Positions 1-5,797 of a DNA stretch of 8,825 bases are shown piece after piece. The position numbers were made by a program, and so were the translations under genes. Each line of letters begins with the position of its first letter. The first letter of the stretch is position 1. Below the pieces are notes generated by a model. That model saw only the letters and a list, made by a program, of their open reading frames with translations, was not told the origin of the DNA and made no database searches. The stretch is from an uncultured Bacteroidales bacterium (GTDB taxonomy: Bacteria > Bacteroidota > Bacteroidia > Bacteroidales > Bacteroidaceae). The stretch lies in contig CALDKD010000018.1 in assembly GCA_937898885.1 (NCBI GenBank), forward strand, positions 1-8,825, in the 5' to 3' direction.

Positions 1-521
1 ATCTTCACGCGAGGAGGGATATAACTAATGGTATTCTCAATAATAGATGGATAATGAAGATAAATTACCGTCGGATCCTTGTCTGAATCAATTGGATGCC
101 ATACTCCACTCTTATCTTGTATTTGTGTCTCATTCTCGATGTTATATCCTGTGACACCCATGTCCCTCAATTGTTCATCCAGTTGATAGGATAGAGTTTC
201 ATGTATATATTTCCGTGCTGTCTTGCGTAATTTATCACGCTGGCTCTTGCTCGTCTTGTCTATACCAAAGAAAGAGTGACTTATAGCCAAGTCTATATCT
301 TCAGAAAAACGTTTTATGATATTGAAACCTTTGGATAGAGATGTACCTCCTTTAAATATCAAAGATTTATGACAGTCTGTCTTAAACAGAGCTTTTAATG
401 TGACAGTCACCCACCAATCCTTTTCTATTGCTATCTGATTAATACCAGTATTGTCAGTTTCCGTCTGCTGTAACATCGCCAGACGGTCAACTAAATCATT
501 GTTAAGCCATAACTTTCCCAT
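1..521 (-). CDS. abiEii: AbiEii-type nucleotidyltransferase toxin (partial, C-terminus outside window)
   Basis: The first 173 residues are present; the gene runs off the left edge. It begins MGKLWLNNDL and carries two signatures of the AbiEii/AbiGii nucleotidyltransferase toxins: an EKDWWVT segment at residues 33-39, and the nucleotidyltransferase core FKGGTSLSKGF (56-66) followed by FSEDIDL (72-78), where the GG, Ser and the two Asp of D-I-D are the nucleotide- and metal-binding positions. In this family the toxin transfers nucleotides to a cellular target (tRNA in characterised relatives) and stops growth, and the cognate AbiEi neutralises it; known pairs give abortive phage infection and stabilise mobile elements. 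It starts 11 bases after the abiEi stop codon, so the two are co-transcribed. No clear ribosome site precedes the ATG at 521, which suggests translational coupling to abiEi. Confidence 0.92.
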   Translation of the reverse strand, partial: MGKLWLNNDLVDRLAMLQQTETDNTGINQIAIEKDWWVTVTLKALFKTDCHKSLIFKGGTSLSKGFNIIKRFSEDIDLAISHSFFGIDKTSKSQRDKLRKTARKYIHETLSYQLDEQLRDMGVTGYNIENETQIQDKSGVWHPIDSDKDPTVIYLHYPSIIENTISYIPPRVK

Positions 522-532
522 ATATGATGTAA

Positions 533-1135
533 TTAGATTAGCATAGGTTTTACAATTCTTTTCATCCATGCAGGCATCATGTCCACATCCTTTGCCAAAT
601 CGTTCTTTTCAGGTTCTTTAGTTATTAGAGTGCGAATGGTTTGTATTTCTTCAGTCCCTACATTCTCTTGCTTCAGTGCTTTAAGCGCTTGAACCATAAG
701 AGCTGCAAGTCTTGTCTTATAACAAAAGTTTTTGGGCACTCCTCTTTTCAGAATAATTAGCCGGTTTGCTAATTTGATCGTTCTCTCACTGCCAGTCGTT
801 AAATATGTGTAATTCATCGGAACTTGGGTGGACAGTCCCAGCACATTTAATGCAGTCATGCCAGAAGGGAGTACTTCTGCATTATCGCGTGCTGCAATAG
901 CTTGCACCACTTTCTCAACAGATGGAAGTACTATACCAAATTTGCTAATCCTTGGTTTAACATATATCCCCTGTGCCAGTTTAACCAGTTTACCTTCATT
1001 TGTCAGTTCCGCCAATGTCCCTCCCACAAATTCCGTGTGGTACTCTGGAAAGTCCGAACGAAACAGCACACTATCCTCTGGTAACGTATCTATACGTTCT
1101 TTGAGGGTACTATGGTCTATTTGAATATTATTCAT
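533..1135 (-). CDS. abiEi: AbiEi-type antitoxin (DUF6088-like), 200 aa
   Basis: A 200-residue protein with an N-terminal winged-helix-like section (about residues 10-60, ending LVKLAQGIYVKP) and a longer C-terminal part, matching the Bacteroidetes AbiEi antitoxins often described as DUF6088. In the family it binds DNA upstream of its own operon and represses it, and it neutralises the AbiEii nucleotidyltransferase encoded immediately downstream (gap 11 bases). I chose the ATG at 1135 rather than the in-frame ATG at 1171 because AAAGGTGA lies 7 bases before it and because the longer start would place an inverted repeat inside the coding region. Family assignment rests on the overall look of the protein and on its partner, which is unmistakable. 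Confidence 0.88.
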   Translation of the reverse strand: MNNIQIDHSTLKERIDTLPEDSVLFRSDFPEYHTEFVGGTLAELTNEGKLVKLAQGIYVKPRISKFGIVLPSVEKVVQAIAARDNAEVLPSGMTALNVLGLSTQVPMNYTYLTTGSERTIKLANRLIILKRGVPKNFCYKTRLAALMVQALKALKQENVGTEEIQTIRTLITKEPEKNDLAKDVDMMPAWMKRIVKPMLI

Positions 1136-1148
1136 GTTTATATCACCT

Positions 1149-1171
1149 TTGAAATTTTGACAATATTTCAA
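1149..1171 (-). promoter_or_regulatory. Inverted repeat upstream of abiEi, candidate autoregulation operator
   Basis: TTGAAAT and ATTTCAA form a perfect 7-bp inverted repeat with a 9-base spacer, ending 13 bases upstream of the abiEi start. Studied AbiEi antitoxins repress their operon by binding inverted repeats near the promoter, so this is a reasonable operator candidate. A weak -7-like box (TATCTTTA on the minus strand, 1176-1183) lies just upstream of it. That it is an operator is inference. Confidence 0.4.
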
Positions 1172-1255
1172 GTGTAAAGATAGGCATTAATCTTAATCTT
1201 GAGATAAAAAAGAGCTTATAATGTTGTTCCAACATAAAATACCTGCTGTTATTTC

Positions 1256-1263
1256 TAACTTTG
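1256..1263 (+). promoter_or_regulatory. Bacteroides-type -7 box (TAACTTTG)
   Basis: TAACTTTG fits the Bacteroides sigma-ABfr -7 consensus TAnnTTTG exactly and lies 25 bases before the ATG at 1289, leaving a short A-rich leader. I do not see a good -33 TTTG at the usual 19-base distance, so this is a half-match. Confidence 0.4.
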
Positions 1264-1288
1264 CGAAAAACACTAATACCATACCACT

Positions 1289-1992
1289 ATGCCCAAGTTC
1301 CATCCCACCGCAATTATTGAAGATTGCTGGTCCAGTATTGGCAATATCACCTTCTTCCACCGTGACGGCAAGTGCTACTACAAGCGCAAACCCTACACCG
1401 TATTCCGTGGTACCGCAGCCCAGCTTGACCAGGCTCAAGTCCATCACCGCGCAATACTTGCCTGGCAGCATCTGCCACACAGCGTCCAACTGCAGTGGAA
1501 CCACTACGCCCGTACCGTTCCATCCCATCGTCCGCCGTATGACAACAATCACCACATCAGCGGCTACAATCTCTTCGTCAGCGCCTATCACGGTTTCGCC
1601 CAGCTCGGCCGTGAACACGTGCCTGAACCTCAACTATTCCCGGAATTCCCTTCTGCAGCATTGGAACTCCTGCAGATAATGCCTGGTACTGGATTAGCAA
1701 CCATCCGCTGCCGCCTCACGCTGGCTGATACCACCATCCTGAACGCTGGCACCTCTCTGCCCGAATTCAGCTTACCGCCCCGGGTGTGGGCTTCAACCCC
1801 GGCCTGATGCGCGCCTATAGGCCTACATCTGTCAACTTTGTATCAATCGGCCCAACCACAAGTACAAGAGTCGTGACCTTCTCAGTCACAGCCCATAGTA
1901 ATATAAACGAGTATCAAGTCCAAATCCGCTACCGCCTGATTGATTTGGTTACTGGTTACAGTAATAATTGGCTGAAGACATCAATATATTGA
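1289..1992 (+). pseudogene. Frameshifted hypothetical gene (MPKFHPT family-like), about 234 codons
   Basis: The 5' part (MPKFHPTAII, residues 1-150) is open from 1289 and the natural continuation lies one frame over. Near 1738 the first frame turns into an unlikely tail that stops at 1807, while the other frame reads ERWHLSARIQLTAPGVGF and continues with GLMRAYRPTSVNF to a stop at 1992. Restoring one C in the CC at 1738-1739 (ATC CCT GAA) joins the two, giving about 234 residues. The N-terminus has GSIGN-like and GKCYYKRKP segments and later GYNLFVSAY (92-100), a layout vaguely like other Bacteroidetes proteins that begin with a G-x-x-G-N block; I know no function. It uses many more C-ending codons than its neighbours. 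A -7 box stands 25 bases upstream. It is either a recent pseudogene or a sequencing error. Confidence 0.65.
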
Positions 1993-2245
1993 TTAATTCA
2001 TCCCTGAACTTTGGAGCAAGTATTATACAGGAATCAACCTTTTTCTGACAATTTAAGGCATTTACAAATTTTGCTTCTCCAAAAGGTGTCATAATACCAT
2101 TCTTGCTATAAATAAACCAACTACCATGACATCCTGAGATAACTATCATTCCAAATTCATTCTCTCGCTTTTTTCTTTTGGTTTTTGATGTGCCAGAAAT
2201 AATTTGCAGCTTTGCATCTACATAATAATCAACATATTCTGCCAC
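1949..2245 (-). CDS. Small hypothetical protein or gene fragment, up to 98 aa
   Basis: An open frame of 98 codons whose only plausible outer start is a GTG at 2245 with no ribosome site. The translation is protein-like (ENEFGMIVISGCHGSWF, then PFGEAKFVNALN and ILAPKFRDELINIL), with a basic stretch KTKRKKRE at about residues 21-28, while the plus strand here is full of stops. The frame remains open for nine codons upstream of the GTG until a stop, so this may be the C-terminal part of a gene that lost its start. Its 3' end overlaps the converging frameshifted gene by 44 bases. I do not recognise it. Confidence 0.35.
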   Translation of the reverse strand: MAEYVDYYVDAKLQIISGTSKTKRKKRENEFGMIVISGCHGSWFIYSKNGIMTPFGEAKFVNALNCQKKVDSCIILAPKFRDELINILMSSANYYCNQ

Positions 2246-2270
2246 GTTGTCATATGATAAAGATTGGCAT

Positions 2271-2393
2271 CAACTTTGCATTATAAAATGTGTTCCTATA
2301 CCAAAAACGCAGGCATTCCCTCCGCCGAGTGAAGAGCCCTACGCGGGACGGGCAGGTAACCGCAAAGTTATTAACCATAATAAGATAATACAT
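2271..2393 (+). promoter_or_regulatory. Possible promoter and long leader of the LDLKGIA-repeat gene
   Basis: CAACTTTG (2271-2278) is one base off the Bacteroides -7 box and TTG (2247-2249) lies 21 bases upstream, a weak -33/-7 pair. It would give a leader of about 110 bases. The leader contains an unusually GC-rich block (about 2308-2360) in AT-rich surroundings, with a small GCCC/GGGC stem (2336-2339 with 2350-2353). The frame of the downstream gene happens to be open through this leader back to a TTG at 2247, but the residues encoded there look non-coding. Confidence 0.25.
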
Positions 2394-2609
2394 ATGACAG
2401 TATTAGATTTAAAAGGTATAGCAGGAGCCGGTGGTTCTATTATCCTGAATGCCCAAAACTACACGCCATTAGATCTTAAAGGAATCGCCTCTGTTGGTAA
2501 ACAAAGTGGAGCTACTTTAATAATTAAAGGCGCCAACAAACTAACATCTCTTGACTGCAAGGGCATTGCAAGCTGCAATCCTGGACATGTAGTTTTTGAT
2601 TTTGCTTAA
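2394..2609 (+). CDS. Small LDLKGIA-repeat protein, 71 aa
   Basis: A 71-residue protein built from three imperfect repeats, each starting with a Leu-Asp-(Leu/Cys)-Lys-Gly-Ile-Ala block at residues 4-10, 26-32 and 53-59. After each block come a short Gly/Ser-rich turn and a beta-prone hydrophobic run: SIILNA, ATLIIKGA and HVVFDFA. The spacing (22 and 27 residues) and alternation suggest stacked strands, as in a small beta-solenoid or a repeat domain standing alone. There is no signal peptide, membrane segment or catalytic motif, so a cytoplasmic binding or structural role is possible but unproven. The ATG at 2394 is chosen because the repeats start immediately after it; upstream codons are GC-rich and unlike protein. 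A strong hairpin follows 37 bases after the stop, so it looks like a single-gene transcript. I cannot name the family. Confidence 0.7.
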   Translation: MTVLDLKGIAGAGGSIILNAQNYTPLDLKGIASVGKQSGATLIIKGANKLTSLDCKGIASCNPGHVVFDFA

Positions 2610-2646
2610 TCAAAAACAGATCTAAGAATGGCACATTTATTAATGT

Positions 2647-2677
2647 AAGCGGGAATCTGTAAATATGATTCTCGCTT
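2647..2677. terminator. Hairpin terminator, probably bidirectional
   Basis: AAGCGGGAATC (2647-2657) pairs with GATTCTCGCTT (2667-2677) over 11 bp with one G-T pair and a 9-base loop. It sits between the plus-strand LDLKGIA gene, which ends at 2609, and the convergent minus-strand genes ending at 2714. The tail on the plus strand (ATTGTTT) is only moderately T-rich. Confidence 0.65.
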
Positions 2678-2713
2678 ATTGTTTACACTTTATTAATAAT
2701 AATGACTTATCTG

Positions 2714-2827
2714 CTAATGGTAAGGCATATTTACAACATACAATTGTTTATCTTTATCCAACCACTTCTTGGTATTCAGCAAACTACGTCCTAAATCTAA
2801 CCCGCATTCATACCATAAAGTACTCAT
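2714..2827 (-). CDS. 37-aa ORF overlapping the 3' end of the 403-aa gene
   Basis: This ORF starts at ATG 2827, 20 bases inside the end of the upstream gene and in a different frame. AAAGGAG lies 9 bases before the ATG, one of the better ribosome sites in the window. The translation begins MSTLWYECGLDLGRSLLNTK, continues KWLDKDKQLYVV, and stops at 2714; its composition is protein-like. The overlap and ribosome site suggest translational coupling. Alternatives are that it is the start of a longer gene that has been truncated, or that it is the original C-terminus of the upstream protein, cut off by a frameshift near 2820. The hairpin at 2647-2677 lies downstream and could terminate the operon. 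Confidence 0.5.
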   Translation of the reverse strand: MSTLWYECGLDLGRSLLNTKKWLDKDKQLYVVNMPYH

Positions 2828-4019
2828 CCACTAGTGCTCCTTTCACAAAATAGCATGTCAGCACTTTGTACAAAACATTATTGTTTGCCTCATTCATGTA
2901 AGGAATGTGTGCATTGTCTATTTTGAATGTTTTATATCTGGTACGAGCCTCTCCCTTAGTTTGCAACTTACTACGCTTAACATTTATGCCGGGCTCGTTA
3001 TAAAATGCATATTCGTGATCTATATGTGTGATGAACTCTTGGCCTGCGCTCTCTTCAAATTGCATATGTACAATCTGAGTCACATAATGATCCTGGTCAT
3101 GAGGTCCATCCTCCAAAATTTCTTCAAAGGTAATATCTTGCCCTTCATGAGAAACTAACAGCCAATCATTAAGCCAATCCCTGTCATAGTATTTACTCAA
3201 GCTATCAATTGTTGTTAATTTTCCACCATAACTACGACCAAAATCCTTTTCTTCACAAATAGCACCAATCTCACTTAATCCATCACCGCATACATTATAG
3301 TCTGGTCTGATGGACAAATCAAATTTGAAATGCTTTCTCCATTCAGCTATCATATCGACCAAATCCATTGAGATATGTCGTAATATGATATGTGTATCAA
3401 GTTCCGGAACAAACACCCTTGGCGGAATTACTGACTTTAATATCCAATCATTCTTGATCTTTAGAAGTCCATAATGGTTATCTATGAGACCATGATAACT
3501 ATGTAAATGAAGGTATCTATCCAGCGGGCATCCTTCTGTATAAGTGAGAAATTGCCCATATTCCAACTTCTTATAGTATCCATATAAAGAAGATAGTAAA
3601 ACCCATTTCCAATCTTCAATTAAGGGTATAATACCTGAAAGCGACTTGCAATTATTCTCGACATACCAATCCCAGTTTAACACGTCCAATAATCTCTTGA
3701 TATTTTTTATTTGGATGTCAAAACAAGCATATTCTGTTTCCGAATCCGTTGTCAGTTGTTTTCTGGTCAATTCACGAATATTCTCAATTCTTTCTCGTCG
3801 TACTTGTTCTAAAACAAAATTCTGAAACTCTTTGCTATCCATCAATTCAGAGATGGTTGATAATATCTCTGCGCGATTATCAGTTTGTTTTAGCCAATCA
3901 ACAAATTTTTCACGGTATGCACCACGTCGACCTTGATACAAAGAAATCTCGTTTTCGAATTCTTTTTTACGGCAAGTCTCAAAGAAAGACGTTATTGTTT
4001 CGCCAATCAATTGTTTCAT
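2808..4019 (-). CDS. Hypothetical protein, 403 aa, unknown function
   Basis: A long, clearly coding frame. I place the start at ATG 4019 because GGGAGATT lies just upstream of it; an ATG 12 bases earlier is in frame but lies on the other side of that site. The first 100 residues are charged and probably helical (RRGAYREKFVDWLKQ, VRRERIENIRELTRKQ). The middle is rich in Trp and Tyr (LNWDWYV 114-120, DWKWVLLSSLYGYYK 136-150). The C-terminal section has conserved-looking blocks: GRSYGGKLTTIDSLSKYYDR (261-280), THIDHEYAFY (331-340) and TKGEARTRYKTFKIDNAHIP (354-373), the last with many basic residues and a possible HxD/HE cluster. There is no signal peptide or obvious membrane segment. It follows a gene relic by 28 bases and overlaps a 37-codon ORF. 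I do not recognise the family; an effector or defence role is conceivable from context only. Confidence 0.85.
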   Translation of the reverse strand: MKQLIGETITSFFETCRKKEFENEISLYQGRRGAYREKFVDWLKQTDNRAEILSTISELMDSKEFQNFVLEQVRRERIENIRELTRKQLTTDSETEYACFDIQIKNIKRLLDVLNWDWYVENNCKSLSGIIPLIEDWKWVLLSSLYGYYKKLEYGQFLTYTEGCPLDRYLHLHSYHGLIDNHYGLLKIKNDWILKSVIPPRVFVPELDTHIILRHISMDLVDMIAEWRKHFKFDLSIRPDYNVCGDGLSEIGAICEEKDFGRSYGGKLTTIDSLSKYYDRDWLNDWLLVSHEGQDITFEEILEDGPHDQDHYVTQIVHMQFEESAGQEFITHIDHEYAFYNEPGINVKRSKLQTKGEARTRYKTFKIDNAHIPYMNEANNNVLYKVLTCYFVKGALVDEYFMV

Positions 4020-4047
4020 AATCTCCCTCATAGCACTATTTATTCAA

Positions 4048-4203
4048 TTATCTCTTTAACGCCAGCTGCTCATAAAACAAATTCAGCCTTTCTTCATTCA
4101 GTAACACCAACAACTTTTCAATATTACCATACACGGCAAGGAAAGGACGTGAAAAACCTGAACCATACAAGAAATTGACTTTGGCTGACTGAATGTTGTA
4201 TTT
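4048..4203 (-). pseudogene. C-terminal relic of a gene, no start codon
   Basis: About 50 codons on the minus strand read as convincing protein (NIQSAKVNFLYGSGFSRPF, then AVYGNIEKLL and LNEERLNLFYEQLALKR) and stop at 4048, 28 bases before the 403-residue gene. The frame stays open upstream only to a stop near 4274, across a hairpin, and contains no ATG; only in-frame TTG or GTG codons could start it. The simplest reading is the tail of a gene whose front was lost by rearrangement. I cannot name the parent family. Alternatively it is a short protein initiated at a TTG or GTG. Confidence 0.45.
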
Positions 4204-4209
4204 GATAAA

Positions 4210-4236
4210 CCCTCCAAGTTTTTGTGGCTTGGAGGG
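4210..4236 (-). terminator. Hairpin terminator downstream of the 31-codon ORF
   Basis: CCCTCCAAG (4210-4218) and CTTGGAGGG (4228-4236) form a perfect 9-bp stem with a 9-base loop. On the minus strand it is followed by TTTATC, a short T tail, and it lies 53 bases past the stop of the small ORF at 4290. On the plus strand the hairpin runs into G residues and would not terminate well. Confidence 0.55.
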
Positions 4237-4289
4237 GGGGATATATAATAAAACGGGTATTTGGTGGGAAGCCTACCCTACCTTCGTCA

Positions 4290-4385
4290 CTAGCAGCGAG
4301 ATTTTAAGGCCCCCAGGTTTCCCACTGCCAAAAGTGTTTCCACTCCTTTGTTCAACATTCTACTGATTGTATTACTTTTTTTCAT
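4290..4385 (-). CDS. 31-aa peptide with a strong ribosome site (in-frame extension to 73 aa possible)
   Basis: AGGAGG lies 7 bases before the ATG at 4385, the strongest Shine-Dalgarno match in the window. The peptide begins MKKSNTISRMLNKGVETLLA and ends LGALKSRC, with a cysteine as its last residue. It is basic at the front with an amphipathic or hydrophobic middle. The same frame is open back to an ATG at 4511 (total 73 residues) with no ribosome site; that upstream part contains a membrane-length hydrophobic run (VLKILAIVSAVLRVIGNGF). A consensus Bacteroides promoter 300 bases upstream points at it and a hairpin follows. It could be a leader-like, signalling, toxic or membrane-active small peptide, or a chance ORF. 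I recognise no family. Confidence 0.4.
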   Translation of the reverse strand: MKKSNTISRMLNKGVETLLAVGNLGALKSRC

Positions 4386-4677
4386 AAGCATTCCTCCTAT
4401 ATTTTTTAAAAGTTTAAAACCGTTACCGATAACTCTCAAAACAGCACTCACTATCGCGAGTATCTTTAATACAGGGTCACCATAGTCCGCACACAAAGTA
4501 ACGAAAGCCATGAGTCAATTTTATAATCGTCTCTATATTTATCGTGTTTTTTAGATATTTTTTGTGGATTATTGTATCTCCTTAACCAGGAGCCTATCGT
4601 TCACCTAAGCCAAAATACTGACCACAATGTGTAAACCATAAGTTGCAACGGCAAATAATCTGTCCCGCCTACAATCG

Positions 4678-4708
4678 CAAATATACTCGAAATCCCGACA
4701 TCTCCAAC
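4678..4708 (-). promoter_or_regulatory. Bacteroides-type promoter reading leftward
   Basis: On the minus strand GTTG (4705-4708, the -33 box) is followed after exactly 19 bases by TATATTTG (4678-4685), a perfect TAnnTTTG -7 box. Transcription would start near 4670 and run toward the small ORF at 4511/4385, with a leader of 160 bases or more, and could end at the hairpin at 4210-4236. Confidence 0.55.
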
Positions 4709-4937
4709 AAAAATCACCCGCAAATTACTGAAAACAAATACCAATAGAATTCTCAAGATACCCCGGAATCAAATTAGAGCTATACTCAATTATGGAGTTT
4801 TCAACGAAAAGAACGCCTCTTAAACATGCAAATAATCATTATCAATATCTAAATCTTGGATATCTATAAAGTTAAAAATATACATTTGGGTTGTTTATTG
4901 AGCATGATTTAACTATTTATCATAAAAACGGGCTCAC

Positions 4938-5033
4938 CAGCGAAACGCTGTGTCTAGCTTCGACCCCAAAAGTGTGAAGATAAGGAAGACCCCTCCTGAC
5001 CTCCCCTTGAAAGTGGAGACTTCATAGACACAG
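4938..5033. other. Foldable inverted-repeat region, possible structured RNA or decayed repeat element
   Basis: CTGTGTCTA (4948-4956) and TAGACACAG (5025-5033) are perfect 9-bp inverted repeats enclosing 68 bases. Inside are a CTTC/GAAG stem (4958-4961 with 4976-4979) and a CTCC-CTT/AAG-GGAG hairpin (5001-5008 with 5011-5018, one mismatch). A separate CAGCG-AAA-CGCTG hairpin (4938-4950) competes with the outer stem. The inner text (CCCCTCCTGACCTCCCCTT) resembles G/C-tract extragenic repeats I associate with Bacteroidetes genomes, which is memory rather than proof. Strand and function are unknown. Confidence 0.35.
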
Positions 5034-5137
5034 GAATTCCTTGCGAGTTGATTTTGTGTCGTATTCTCAATCAATTACAGAAAATAGATACATGAATGGT
5101 ACTATTTCAAAAAAATCATACATACCCTAATATTGAG

Positions 5138-5591
5138 CTAACTGATTTTTGTCTGTGATAATCCAAAAAATATTCGGATAAGTCGTGGAAATCTATTAAA
5201 ATCAAGTACATTTCCACTAGTTATCATGTATTTCTTATGAAGATTACCCACTTGAATAGCTCTTAAATCCCAAAGGTAAACACCATATTGTATAACACCT
5301 CAAAAAAACGCCCCGGTTTCGTCTTTTCATTTGTAACATCATAGTCGAAGCATCCCAGCCCAGCACTAAATCAGCCTCCGTCCGTGCAGGGCTATGGGCT
5401 TCATGGATGTCTGATACACTCCTTTTGAAAAATCGATGAGTGAAGACATGTGCTATTATGCACCATAAATATACTTCTATTCTCCAGTGTATAATTGATA
5501 AATAATATCCGGATAACAATGGATAGTGGTACGATAACACCAAAAAAATATTAATTACCGCCCATCTATCCCGTATTCCTGATTTATTCAT
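5138..5591 (-). other. Open-frame remnants on the minus strand, probable decayed gene or repeat
   Basis: No intact gene is convincing. One frame is open for 115 codons from ATG 5591 to 5244, but its translation is odd (rich in His, Trp, Cys and Arg), apart from a more natural middle part EAHSPARTEADLVLGWDAS. A different frame is open from 5299 to a stop at 5138 (53 codons) and reads like protein in its second half (VGNLHKKYMITSGNVLDFN). The switch between frames suggests a degraded gene or a repeated extragenic element rather than two real genes. Function unknown. Confidence 0.35.
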
Positions 5592-5689
5592 GTGTATTTC
5601 CTATTACCAAAATACAGTTGACAAGGTTGGTCTGCTAACGGGCTTCATAGACTTTATATCCTTCAATTTCATTCTGCAAGGCATATAAT

Positions 5690-5734
5690 AAAGCGGGCGA
5701 AAACTATTAAAAATAGCAACTTTTCGCCCGCTTT
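5690..5734. terminator. Strong hairpin terminator after the integrase operon
   Basis: AAAGCGGGCGAAAA (5690-5703) and TTTTCGCCCGCTTT (5721-5734) form a perfect 14-bp stem, with a further CTATT/AATAG helix inside the loop. It lies 63 bases beyond the stop of the 406-residue gene. On the minus strand the stem is followed by ATTATATG rather than a clean T run, but the stem itself ends in TTT on both strands, so it may work in both directions. Confidence 0.8.
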
Positions 5735-5797
5735 CGTAGATTATAAACTATACGACAAGCAAATATTCGGTAATGTTCACCCTCTTTTCAAGGTTAG

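Larger units (their letters stand above)
4512..5137. other. Gene-free AT-rich stretch with a promoter and foldable sequences
   Basis: I see no credible coding frame here on either strand. It holds the minus-strand promoter match at 4678-4708, a small perfect hairpin CTCCT/AGGAG (4578-4582 with 4588-4592) that would lie in the leader of that transcript, and the inverted-repeat region at 4938-5033. AAGGAGAT on the minus strand within that hairpin is not followed by a start codon. Confidence 0.6.

Noticed and set aside
828..1124. Plus-strand open frames opposite abiEi
   Set aside because: Shadow frames of the abiEi gene, without ribosome sites and with non-natural composition.
1193..1679. Two 146-152 codon frames overlapping the MPKFHPT gene
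   Set aside because: They are other frames of the same C-rich coding stretch; only the 1289 frame and its continuation look like a natural protein.
2247..2393. N-terminal extension of the LDLKGIA protein to a TTG at 2247
   Set aside because: The upstream codons read through a GC-rich leader with no repeat pattern and no ribosome site; the ATG at 2394 starts exactly before the first repeat.
2665..2853. 62-codon plus-strand frame
   Set aside because: It begins inside the terminator hairpin and lies opposite the 3' end of better-supported minus-strand genes.
4948..5033. Insertion sequence bounded by CTGTGTCTA inverted repeats
   Set aside because: Only 68 bases lie between the repeats, there is no transposase and no flanking target duplication that I can see.
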